Positions 10,921 through 18,051 of a stretch of DNA of 64,000 nt are shown here, piece after piece (within the stretch, counting starts at the first letter, position 1; each line of letters opens with the position of its first letter). Position numbers and translations under genes: made by a program. This DNA comes from CAWFKS01 sp963816435 (GTDB lineage Bacteria; Pseudomonadota; Alphaproteobacteria; Rhizobiales; Rhizobiaceae): NCBI GenBank assembly GCA_963816435.1, contig CAWFKS010000001.1, positions 186,001-250,000 of the forward strand, read 5' to 3'. The notes below the pieces were generated by a model. The model saw only the letters and a program-made list of their open reading frames with translations. It was not told the origin of the DNA and made no database searches.

Positions 10921-11634
10921 CTAGGCGGCCTGCTGGTAGACCTTCTCATCGATTTGCCGCGACAGTATGGCGGAGAACTCGTCGGAGAACCCTTCCATGC
11001 GCGAGGCGATCTTGCCGGCGTCGGAGGTCAGCTTGTTATAGGCGATGACGGCCGGGATGGCGGCCAGCAGGCCCATCGCGGTCGCCAGCAGCGCCTCGGC
11101 GATGCCCGGCGCCACGACCGCCAGGTTGGTCGACTTGGAGCCGGCGATCGCCTGGAAGGATGTCATGATGCCGACGACCGTGCCGAACAGGCCGATGAAG
11201 GGGGCCGACGCGCCGATCGAGGCGAGGAAGCCGAGCCGGCCTTCCAGCCGCTCCATCTCGCGCGTCAGCGCCAGCTCCATCGCCTTGTCGATGCGCGTCT
11301 GCAGCCCGTGCACCGAGCGTGCGCCCTTCTCGAAGCTCTTCTTCCACTCGCGCATCGCGGCCACGAAGATCGCGCCCATGCCGGTGGTCTTGCGCTCCGA
11401 CAGCGTGCGGTAGAGTTCTTCCAGCGATTGGCCGGACCAGAACACCTGCTCGAACCGGTTCAGCGCCATGCGCATGCGCGAATAGGCGATAACCTTGTCG
11501 ATGATGATGGCCCAGCTCCACACCGATGCGGCGAGCAGGCCGACCATGACGAGCTTGACCACCCATCCGGCCTGCCAGAACAGCGCCCATATCGAGAGTT
11601 CGCCGCCAGGCGCGGCCAGTTGTGTTGGATCCAT
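10921..11634 (-). CDS. tolQ: TolQ, proton-channel subunit of Tol-Pal
   Basis: MotA/TolQ/ExbB-family inner-membrane protein that, with TolR, turns proton flow into movement of TolA. 237 residues with three TM segments: ALFWQAGWVVKLVMVGLLAAS near residue 20, and the paired C-terminal helices containing FIGLFGTVVGIMTSF and LLATAMGLLAAIPAVIAYN. The 241-base region upstream, between tolQ and ybgC, may carry an additional promoter; none is clear enough to mark. Confidence 0.96.
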   Translation of the reverse strand: MDPTQLAAPGGELSIWALFWQAGWVVKLVMVGLLAASVWSWAIIIDKVIAYSRMRMALNRFEQVFWSGQSLEELYRTLSERKTTGMGAIFVAAMREWKKSFEKGARSVHGLQTRIDKAMELALTREMERLEGRLGFLASIGASAPFIGLFGTVVGIMTSFQAIAGSKSTNLAVVAPGIAEALLATAMGLLAAIPAVIAYNKLTSDAGKIASRMEGFSDEFSAILSRQIDEKVYQQAA

Positions 11635-11875
11635 GAGGTCGTCCCTAGTCCGAGCCCTGAACGGGCCAGCCGTTGCGCATCGTCAATCCGGTCCGGATGT
11701 CCGCCGCCGGGGAAGTCCCCCAAGATGCGCCGTAGGCGGCCTTTTCCGGGCCAATTTTGGTGAAAGGAAGGCCGTGCGGTCGCGCACGATTTTCACCGCT
11801 TTCTTCATGGACCGTTATGGTTAAGGAACGGTTAGAAAGCGCGGGCGGGATGCGGGCCGTCGAACCGGTTGCCGC

Positions 11876-12352
11876 TCAGGCGTCCGGGCCCTGCGGCCGG
11901 AAGACCGGGATCCATTCCTTCGGGAAGCGCTTCGGCCTGCCGTTCTCGTCCATGATCGCGGCTTCCACGCGCGCCGTCACCAGCACCTGGCCGCCGCGCA
12001 TGATCTTCTGGGCCATGTAGATGCGCGCGCCCGACACCGTCTCGGTGCGGGTGTCGATGGTGAGGATGTCGTCGATCCTGGCCGGCGCCTTGAAGTCGAT
12101 CTCCATGCGCTTGACCACCCAGGCCATCTTGCCGCCGTGCTTGCCGGCCTCGAGCTCGGTGTGGTGGATGCCGGCCAGCCGCAGGAAGTCGGAGCGGCCG
12201 CGCTCGAAGAACTCGAGATAGCGGGCATGGTAGACGACGCCGGAAAAGTCGGTGTCGGCGAAATAGACCCGCGCCTTGAGCAGGTGGCCGGTCTCGGTGA
12301 GCACGCCGGTGATCGCCGCGGCCGGGTCGTTGATTTCGCTCTGTTCGTCCAT
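11876..12352 (-). CDS. ybgC: Acyl-CoA thioesterase YbgC
   Basis: Hotdog-fold thioesterase usually encoded at the head of the tol-pal cluster, thought to act on short acyl-CoA or acyl-ACP near the membrane. 158 residues from the ATG at 12352 (MDEQSEIND); the longer reading to 12457 adds an unconserved stretch. The 4HBT motif YFADTDFSGVVYHARYLEFF at about residue 32 carries the catalytic Asp. The C-terminus GRPKRFPKEW is typical. Between ruvB and tolQ on the same strand. Confidence 0.9.
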   Translation of the reverse strand: MDEQSEINDPAAAITGVLTETGHLLKARVYFADTDFSGVVYHARYLEFFERGRSDFLRLAGIHHTELEAGKHGGKMAWVVKRMEIDFKAPARIDDILTIDTRTETVSGARIYMAQKIMRGGQVLVTARVEAAIMDENGRPKRFPKEWIPVFRPQGPDA

Positions 12353-12446
12353 GCTGTCCACCTGATGTCGCCGTACGAGACAATGACCGGGATGCCACCG
12401 TTCGGCACGATCATCAAGAACATGGTCGAGCCGCGAACCGGCTGGC

Positions 12447-13487
12447 TCAGGCGTCATCCTGAAAAAGATTGATCTGCTGCTGGGCGAGATCCTTGGGCGC
12501 TTCCAGTCCGAGATGCCGCCAGGCGTTGGCGGTCAGGAGCCGGCCGCGCGGCGTGCGCTGGATGAAGCCCTGCTGGATCAGGAACGGCTCGATGATGTCC
12601 TCGATGGCGTCGCGCGGCTCCGACAGGCCGGCCGCGATCGTCTCGATGCCGACCGGCCCGCCGCCGAAATTGCCGGCGATCATCGTGAGGTAGCGGCGGT
12701 CGAGCTGGTCGAGGCCGAGCGCGTCGACGTCGAGGCGCGAAAGGGCGGCGTCGGCGACGTCGCGGTCCACTTCCGTCGCGCCGGCGACCGACGCGAAGTC
12801 GCGAACGCGCCTCAGCAGCCTGCCGGCGATGCGCGGCGTGCCGCGGGCGCGCTTGGCGATCTCGTGCGCGCCTTCCTCCGTCATCGGCAGGGCCATGATG
12901 CGGGCGCCGCGGCGCACGATCGTCTCGAGCTCGTCGGTCGTGTAGAAATCCAGCCGGATCGGGATGCCGAAGCGGTCGCGCAGCGGGTTGGTGATGAGAC
13001 CGGCCCGGGTGGTGGCGGCGACCAGCGTGAAGCGGGCAAGGTCGATCTTGACCGAACGTGCCGCCGGTCCCTCGCCGATGACGAGATCGAGCTGGAAATC
13101 CTCCATCGCCGGATAGAGGATCTCCTCGACCGCCGGGTTGAGGCGGTGGATCTCGTCGATGAACAGCACGTCGCGCTCTTCCAGGTTGGTGAGCAGCGCT
13201 GCGAGGTCGCCGGCCTTGGCGATCACCGGACCCGACGTCGAGCGGAAATTGACGCCGAGCTCGCGGGCCATGATCTGGGCCAGCGTGGTCTTGCCGAGGC
13301 CGGGCGGGCCGACGAACAGCACGTGGTCGAGCGCCTCGCCGCGCGCCTTGGCGGCTTCCACGAATACCTTGAGATTGGCGCGCACCGCCTTCTGGCCGAC
13401 GAACTCGTCGAGCGACTGCGGGCGCAGCGACACATCGACGTCCTCGCCGCGCTTTTCGGCCGAGATCAGGCGGGGTGCGGTGTTCAT
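12447..13487 (-). CDS. ruvB: Holliday junction branch-migration helicase RuvB
   Basis: AAA+ motor that drives branch migration of RuvA-bound Holliday junctions. 346 residues: LRPQSLDEFVGQ, Walker A GPPGLGKTTLAQ near residue 62, Walker B LFIDEIHRLN, sensor region TTRAGLITNPLRDRFG, and the winged-helix end GFIQRTPRGRLLTANAW. Its ATG (13487) overlaps the stop of the broken PIN toxin gene in an ATGA arrangement, so ruvB translation was built to be coupled to that toxin. Third of the ruv genes in transcription order. Confidence 0.98.
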   Translation of the reverse strand: MNTAPRLISAEKRGEDVDVSLRPQSLDEFVGQKAVRANLKVFVEAAKARGEALDHVLFVGPPGLGKTTLAQIMARELGVNFRSTSGPVIAKAGDLAALLTNLEERDVLFIDEIHRLNPAVEEILYPAMEDFQLDLVIGEGPAARSVKIDLARFTLVAATTRAGLITNPLRDRFGIPIRLDFYTTDELETIVRRGARIMALPMTEEGAHEIAKRARGTPRIAGRLLRRVRDFASVAGATEVDRDVADAALSRLDVDALGLDQLDRRYLTMIAGNFGGGPVGIETIAAGLSEPRDAIEDIIEPFLIQQGFIQRTPRGRLLTANAWRHLGLEAPKDLAQQQINLFQDDA

Positions 13488-13893
13488 GCCAGCAGTTCCA
13501 TGGCGGGAACCTTCTTCGCGGCCTTGCGATCCAGCGTCACCGTTTTTTCGCAGCCCAGTTCGGCCGAACGCTCGGCAATGAGTGCGTCGGCAAAATCGGC
13601 ACTTGCCTCATCGACCGCCAGCAGCGCGCGTACTGACCACGTCATGGGATTCGACGGAGACGCCGCGAATCTGCGTCAGCTTCCGCAATCGCCTCGCTGC
13701 TTTGCCGACGCGTGAAGACCGAACTGGCTTCCTCAGAGCCCAGTCCGCTTCCAGAAGCGCAACCAGAGTGATGAACCCGCGATAATCCTTGTTCAATCCG
13801 GCACCGAACTTACGTGACCAGCTTGCGCTGGTCCTCGTCATCGTCAACGATCAACCTGAGAATGACGTTGGTATCGATGCCTACCGATTTCAT
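13484..13893 (-). pseudogene. PIN-domain (VapC-like) toxin, multiply frameshifted
   Basis: Ribonuclease-toxin remnant that can be read only by switching frames: MKSVGIDTNVILRLIVDDD (13893 on, nuclease Asp present), then KFGAGLNKDYRGFITLVALL, then TRRQSSEAIA, then KLTQIRGVSVESHDVV, then DEASADFADALIAERSAELG and TVTLDRKAA. Four lesions: extra T after GTCACG, a missing base near the LEADWALR segment, an extra G in GCGGAAG, and an extra A in GTGGTCAG. Starts by ATGA overlap with the AbrB antitoxin and ends by ATGA overlap with ruvB. The mixed lesions suggest real decay, although consensus errors are possible. Confidence 0.8.
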
Positions 13894-14180
13894 GCGGCGT
13901 CACGCTTTCGACAGCATTTGTTCCTCAGCGGCTCGGCCGCCGCCGCACCACCTTCGCGGACGACCGTGGCGTCAATCTGCTCCAGTGAGGCGCCTCCACT
14001 AGGCGGCTTGCCCAGGAAGCCGGCAAGATCGTTGAAATCGACGTTCTTCGGGGTCACCAGCAGCCGATCGCCCAAGCTTGTGCAAACAAGCTCGTCGCCA
14101 GGCTTGAGCGCCAGACTTCTCTCAACTTCGCGCGGCAGCGTAATTTGGCCCTTCGCGGAAATTCTCATTTCTTTCGCCAT
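13890..14180 (-). CDS. AbrB/MazE-fold antitoxin
   Basis: Antitoxin partner of the adjacent PIN gene, 96 residues. The N-terminal swapped-hairpin AbrB domain is clear: MRISAKGQITLPREVERSL, then LKPGDELVCTSLGDRLLV. The C-terminal tail is expected to wrap the PIN toxin. GGAGG lies about ten bases upstream of the ATG at 14180. It lies between ruvA (56 bases upstream) and the toxin (ATGA overlap), so it is transcribed with the ruv genes unless it has its own promoter. Confidence 0.85.
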   Translation of the reverse strand: MAKEMRISAKGQITLPREVERSLALKPGDELVCTSLGDRLLVTPKNVDFNDLAGFLGKPPSGGASLEQIDATVVREGGAAAAEPLRNKCCRKRDAA

Positions 14181-14236
14181 TTTCGACAATCCTCCGCTAA
14201 ACTCAAGATAGTCGGAAAGATCGAGCCGTTCAACGC

Positions 14237-14857
14237 TCACCGCGCCAGTTCCTTCAGGCCCAGCCGGATCAGCCTGGCCGAATCCGCGCCTTCGCCGGCC
14301 TCCTTCATCGCCGCGGCGACCGCGTTGGCGGCGACATCGCGGCTGTAGCCGAGATTGGTGAGCGCCGAGACGGCGTCGGCCACCGGCGCAGGGGCGGCGT
14401 TGGCGCCGAGCTCCTGCTTCAGCCCGATCGTGCCCGTCGCCTCGCCGGCATAGGCGGGCGCCTTGTCGCGCAACTCGCTGACGATGCGCTCGGCGACCTT
14501 CTTGCCGACGCCGGGCGCGCGGCTGACCATGGCGACATCGCGCAGCGCCACGGCGTTGGCGAGTTCGGAGGGCGACAGCGTCGACAGCACCGCCAGAGCG
14601 ATCCTGGCGCCGACGCCCTGCACGTTGTTCTGCATCAGCCGGAACCAGTCGCGCTCCAGCGCCGAGGCAAAGCCGTAGAGGCGGATCATGTCCTCGCGCA
14701 CATAGGTCTCGATGAACAGCGTCACCGCCTCGCCCGGGCCGGGCAGGCCGGCCAGCGTGCGGGTCGGGCAGAAGGCGACGTAGCCGACGCCCTGCACGTC
14801 GATGATGCAGTGATCCTCGGCGATCTCGTCGACGATGCCCTTCAGCTTGCCGATCAT
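14237..14857 (-). CDS. ruvA: Holliday junction-binding protein RuvA
   Basis: Tetrameric protein that holds the Holliday junction for RuvB and RuvC. 206 residues: OB-fold domain from MIGKLKGIVDEIAEDHCIID, helix-hairpin-helix region VQGVGARIALAVLSTLSP and APGVGKKVAERIVSEL near residues 80-130, and a C-terminal RuvB-binding domain with LTNLGYSRDVAANAV. The ATG at 14857 overlaps the stop of the upstream PIN toxin gene (ATGA), implying translational coupling. Confidence 0.98.
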   Translation of the reverse strand: MIGKLKGIVDEIAEDHCIIDVQGVGYVAFCPTRTLAGLPGPGEAVTLFIETYVREDMIRLYGFASALERDWFRLMQNNVQGVGARIALAVLSTLSPSELANAVALRDVAMVSRAPGVGKKVAERIVSELRDKAPAYAGEATGTIGLKQELGANAAPAPVADAVSALTNLGYSRDVAANAVAAAMKEAGEGADSARLIRLGLKELAR

Positions 14858-15268
14858 GGGTGCGTGTCCGGTGCGATGAGGGGGACGGTGGGAAAGTAGG
14901 TGCGGTAGCCGCCCGGATCCCTGGTGAGCAGGGCATAGCCCCGGATCGCGGCGTGTGCGCCGATCAGGAAGTCGGGCAGCACCTTCTCGCGTCTGACCGC
15001 CGGCGCGGCGATACAGCGCGAACGCCTTGGCCGCGGCAAACGCGGCTGCCCAGGGCAGCCCCTCGCGCCGGAACTCCTCGGCCGGGATCAGCTGGTCCAG
15101 GTCCTCGGGCGTCTCGTAGCGTATCGAAAGCTCGGAATAGATGATCTGGTTGATCAGCACCGCGCCGGCGCGCTGGGCCTGCTCCAGCTTGCCGCGCGAC
15201 CAGCGCAGCCAGACTGGATCGCGCACCGCGACGTCGATGAGCACGTTGGTGTCGACGAGCGTCGCCAT
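14854..15268 (-). pseudogene. VapC-type PIN toxin, single frameshift
   Basis: PIN-domain ribonuclease toxin. The first frame gives MATLVDTNVLIDVAVRDPVW through AFAAAKAFALYRRAG; the second continues VRREKVLPDFLIGAHAAIRG, then YALLTRDPGGYRTYFP and ends LIAPDTHP. Acidic residues (LVDTN, the Glu of IIYSELSIRYE, LPDFLIGAHA, LTRD) are all present once frames are joined. One extra G/C near 14997-14998 (CC for C on the plus strand) explains the break. It begins one base after the antitoxin stop, and its TGA overlaps the ruvA ATG. Probably a functional toxin with a consensus error, or recently inactivated. Confidence 0.85.
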
Positions 15269-15269
15269 G

Positions 15270-15521
15270 TCAGCGGTCCCGCGTCATCGCCATGACGGCG
15301 TCGGCGTCGAGCGCCTGGTCGCCGGTTCCTTCGAGACGGTCCAGCACGGACAGGAACCGCTTCAGCCGCTCGCGGTCGGCCGCGTCGCGCCTGCCGCTTT
15401 TCGCCACGATGGTGATCTTGCCGTCCTCGATGCCGAACACGACCTCGCTGTTCGGCTCGATGCCTGCAATCTCGCGCAGGTCGCGCGGAATGGTCACCTG
15501 GCCCTTGCTGCTGACACGCAT
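15270..15521 (-). CDS. AbrB-family antitoxin (VapB-like)
   Basis: Antitoxin of the module between ruvC and ruvA, 83 residues. AbrB domain MRVSSKGQVTIPRDLREIAG followed by IEPNSEVVFGIEDGKITIVA. The start at 15521 was chosen over 15533 because GGAG lies just upstream of this ATG while the earlier one lacks a ribosome-binding site. A 12-base palindrome lies just upstream, consistent with autoregulation by the antitoxin-toxin complex. Followed one base later by the PIN gene. Confidence 0.88.
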   Translation of the reverse strand: MRVSSKGQVTIPRDLREIAGIEPNSEVVFGIEDGKITIVAKSGRRDAADRERLKRFLSVLDRLEGTGDQALDADAVMAMTRDR

Positions 15522-15543
15522 CGCTCGCTCCATTTCGGAGGTA

Positions 15544-15555
15544 AAGAATATTCTT
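15544..15555. promoter_or_regulatory. Palindrome upstream of AbrB-PIN module
   Basis: AAGAATATTCTT is a perfect 12-base palindrome in a short AT-rich patch 22 bases before the antitoxin ATG. AbrB-type antitoxins commonly bind such sites to autoregulate. It implies that the module has its own promoter inside the ruv operon, which would also feed ruvA and ruvB. Confidence 0.5.
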
Positions 15556-15597
15556 ACCGACGGAACAAGTCAAGAACACGCCTGCGGCGGCCCATCC

Positions 15598-16116
15598 TCA
15601 GCCGGCCGCTGCCATCGCCGCGAGGCGGCCGGTCACGCTTTGCCGGTGGTGGATGTGGCAGATCGCGATGGCGAGCGCGTCGGCGGCGTCGTCGGTGTCG
15701 AAGAACGCCTTCGGCATCAGCACCTTCACCATCATGTGGATCTGCTTCTTGTCGCCGTGGCCGACGCCGATCACCGCCTTCTTCACCGCATTCGGCGCGT
15801 ATTCGGCGACCGCCATGCCCGACAGAGCCGGCACCAGCATGGCCACGCCGCGCGCCTGGCCGAGCTTCAGCGTCGCCGTGGCGTCCTTGTTGACGAAGGT
15901 CTGCTCCACCGCCGCCTCGTCGGGGGCGTGGAGGGCGAGCACCTCGGCCAGGCCGTCGTGCAGCTCGCACAGCCGTTCGGCCAGCGACGCCTTGTCGGTC
16001 GAGCGAACGGTGCCGGCGGCGACGAAGCGCAGCGAGTTGCCGAGGCTTTCCACGACACCCCAGCCGGTGCGCCTCAGCCCCGGATCGATGCCGATGATGC
16101 GAATCGCGTTGCCCAT
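15598..16116 (-). CDS. ruvC: Crossover junction endodeoxyribonuclease RuvC
   Basis: Holliday junction resolvase, 172 residues. RNase H-like fold with IRIIGIDPGLRRTGWGVVE at the N-terminus (first catalytic Asp), LHAPDEAAVEQTFVNKDATA (Glu) and VGHGDKKQIHMMVKVL, DTDDAADALAIAICHIHH (the two C-terminal Asp). Full family length. First of the ruv genes in transcription order. ruvC and ruvA are usually adjacent; here an antitoxin-toxin pair separates them. Confidence 0.98.
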   Translation of the reverse strand: MGNAIRIIGIDPGLRRTGWGVVESLGNSLRFVAAGTVRSTDKASLAERLCELHDGLAEVLALHAPDEAAVEQTFVNKDATATLKLGQARGVAMLVPALSGMAVAEYAPNAVKKAVIGVGHGDKKQIHMMVKVLMPKAFFDTDDAADALAIAICHIHHRQSVTGRLAAMAAAG

Positions 16117-16292
16117 GTCCTCACCTTACAAGCCGTCGCCGACGCTGCCACGCAAAATGTGAACAAACGGGAAACGAAGCCCTCGGCTGATGCCGCCACG
16201 CACCGGCTTCGCATGGACCAGCCGCCGTGCGGGGTTACCGGACGGCGAGGCGCGGCCTATCAAAGGCCGGTGCCCTTCAGCCGGAGCCCGAC

Positions 16293-17066
16293 GTGCCGCT
16301 GCCGGAATTCGATACCTCGTTCATCCTGCTCGCGGCCTGCGTTGCACTCGCCGGCATCGCCCGCGGCATGTCGGGGTTCGGCACGGGGATGATCATTGCG
16401 CCGGTGGCGGGCGCACTCTACGGACCGAAGACCGCACTGGTGGTCATAGCTCTGATCGACACGCTGCCGATCCTGCCGCTCGCCATCCCTGCGCTGAAGC
16501 AGGCGCTGTGGCGCGAGGTGCTGCCGGTGCTCGCCGGGCTCTTCGTGATGCTGCCGGCCGGAATATTCCTGCTCACCCAGGGCGATCCAATCGTGCTGCG
16601 CTGGCTGATCTCGGCGGCGATCCTCGCCTGTGTGGTGGCACTGTGGTCGGGCTGGCGATATGGCGGCCCGCGCGGCCCGGCGGTGTCGCTCGGCATCGGC
16701 GGGGTGGCCGGCGTGCTGTCGGGTTTTGCCGGAATTCCGGGTCCGCCCGTCATCATCTACTGGCTGGCGAGCGGACTGCCCGGCGCGATCGTACGGGTCA
16801 ACCTGCTGGCGCTGTTCTTCCTGGCGGAGTTCGTCTCGCTCGGAAACATCTGGGCCGCGGGCCTTCTGACGCGCGGGGCGGTCGCGGCGACCATCGGGGC
16901 GATGCCGTTCTACTTCGCCGGCCTGCTGGTCGGCTGGCGGCTGTTCGGGCTGGCCAGCGAGCGCACCTACAGGCGCGTCACCTTCGTGCTGATCGTGATG
17001 GCGGCGCTGCTGGCGCTGCCGGTGCTCGACACGGCGTTTGCAACGCTGGCCGGCTGGTTCGCCTGA
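16293..17066 (+). CDS. TauE/SafE (TSUP) family membrane transporter
   Basis: Predicted anion or organosulfur exporter/importer of the sulfite-exporter family. 257 residues with seven to eight hydrophobic segments and the duplicated TSUP motif: GIARGMSGFGTGMIIAPVAG in the first half and GVLSGFAGIPGPPVIIYWLA in the second. The GTG at 16293 is preceded by CGGAG at good spacing; an upstream ATG at 16227 would overlap the ruvC promoter region. Divergent from ruvC, convergent with the RcdA-like gene (gap of four bases). Substrate not inferable. Confidence 0.88.
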   Translation: MPLPEFDTSFILLAACVALAGIARGMSGFGTGMIIAPVAGALYGPKTALVVIALIDTLPILPLAIPALKQALWREVLPVLAGLFVMLPAGIFLLTQGDPIVLRWLISAAILACVVALWSGWRYGGPRGPAVSLGIGGVAGVLSGFAGIPGPPVIIYWLASGLPGAIVRVNLLALFFLAEFVSLGNIWAAGLLTRGAVAATIGAMPFYFAGLLVGWRLFGLASERTYRRVTFVLIVMAALLALPVLDTAFATLAGWFA

Positions 17067-17070
17067 GGCG

Positions 17071-17604
17071 TCAGCCGCGGCCGCCGAAGGCGGTCTTCAG
17101 CAGCGTGATCTGGTCGGACACCGGGTTGTGCGGACCGTGCGCGGTGGCCGGCACGGCATGTCCTTCGCCGTAGATTTCGTCGTCGACGCGGCGCACCAGC
17201 GCCTGCAGCCGAAGCGAGCGGGCGACGATGTCGCGGAAGGTCTCCGGCAGATCGTCCCATCCCGGGGTGTTGTCCTGTGCCGAGGCCGTGTCGAGGCGCA
17301 CCTTGACCTTCTCGGCGGCGACCTGGTCGCGCGTCATCTCGCCGGAATTGGCGGCGCGCTGGAGAAGCAGCCAGGAGGCGATCTGCATCAGCCGCGTGGT
17401 GAGGCGCATCGATTCGGCGGCATAGAGCGTGGCCGCGATGCGCGACAGCTTCTTGGCCTCGCGGCGGCCTTCGCCGTCGAGATACTCGGCGGCCTGCTCA
17501 ACCAGGCCCATGCCGTCGTTGTAGAGCGACTTGAAGGAGTCCGAAAACACCCGGCGCTCGGCCAGCTTGATCGTCTGGCCGCCTTGCGTGCCCGGCTCAC
17601 TCAT
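17071..17604 (-). CDS. DUF1465 / RcdA-like protein
   Basis: 177 residues of the DUF1465 family, which contains Caulobacter RcdA, the adaptor that promotes ClpXP degradation of the cell-cycle regulator CtrA. All-helical: VFSDSFKSLYNDGMGLVEQA, then EAKKLSRIAATLYAAESMRL and LQIASWLLLQRA-type helices, with a disordered C-terminus. The ATG at 17604 (MSEPGTQ) has a GAGAGGGG stretch upstream; the longer reading to 17691 is unlikely. A role in CtrA turnover is inferred from the family. Confidence 0.85.
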   Translation of the reverse strand: MSEPGTQGGQTIKLAERRVFSDSFKSLYNDGMGLVEQAAEYLDGEGRREAKKLSRIAATLYAAESMRLTTRLMQIASWLLLQRAANSGEMTRDQVAAEKVKVRLDTASAQDNTPGWDDLPETFRDIVARSLRLQALVRRVDDEIYGEGHAVPATAHGPHNPVSDQITLLKTAFGGRG

Positions 17605-17776
17605 CACTCTGCTGCCCCTCTCTCGCTTGGCGTCACTGTCCTTGCGTGACAGATGGCCGTCAATGGCGGTCATTGTCGTCGCAATGGGCAAGCGGCAAGA
17701 ATGCGGCGTGGCGCCGCGCCTTGCAAGCGCATGTTTAACGAAGGGTTAACGCGGGCTCCCCGCCCCGGCGCGGCAC

Positions 17777-17804
17777 AAAAAAAGAGCCGCGGATGAGCGG
17801 CTCT
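17777..17804 (-). terminator. Strong rho-independent terminator (minus strand)
   Basis: AGAGCCGC, loop, GCGGCTCT with eight perfect pairs, followed on the minus strand by seven T. It is read leftwards, yet the nearest minus-strand gene on its right (acyl-CoA synthetase) ends about 250 bases away, and the DUF1465 gene lies downstream of it. Confidence 0.8.
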
Positions 17805-17900
17805 CAGGAGTTTAACAGGGAGGCGTCAAACAGAGTGGCTCGACCACTCGGTCAGAATCCAGATGACTGGATGCACACAGTAAACGCCCGTAAAGCTTAA
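17777..17900 (-). ncRNA. Candidate structured small RNA
   Basis: About 120 bases without an ORF, holding three consecutive hairpins in minus-strand order: ATCCAG/CTGGAT (17857-17872, loop of four), GAGTGG/CCACTC (17833-17849, loop of five), and the terminator hairpin (17783-17804) with a T7 tail. Single-stranded GCCTCCCTGTTAAACTCCTG lies between the second and third hairpins and contains CTCC stretches able to pair with ribosome-binding sites. The architecture resembles rhizobial trans-acting sRNAs, but I cannot assign a family. The alternative is a long structured 3' UTR of the acyl-CoA synthetase. The 5' end is not defined. The remainder of 17605-18051 holds nothing recognisable. Confidence 0.5.
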
Positions 17901-18051
17901 CGCGGAGTTAACGGAGCCGAAAAAACTTGCCTCGATCCGTAAACGACTGTGCCGTCCCGGCACGTATTCGCTCTCGGCATCGCAGCCGTGCGAATTGCTT
18001 CATTGCCCGCAATCGCGCGACGGCTATCAGCCCGGGTGCAGACGGTGACGG

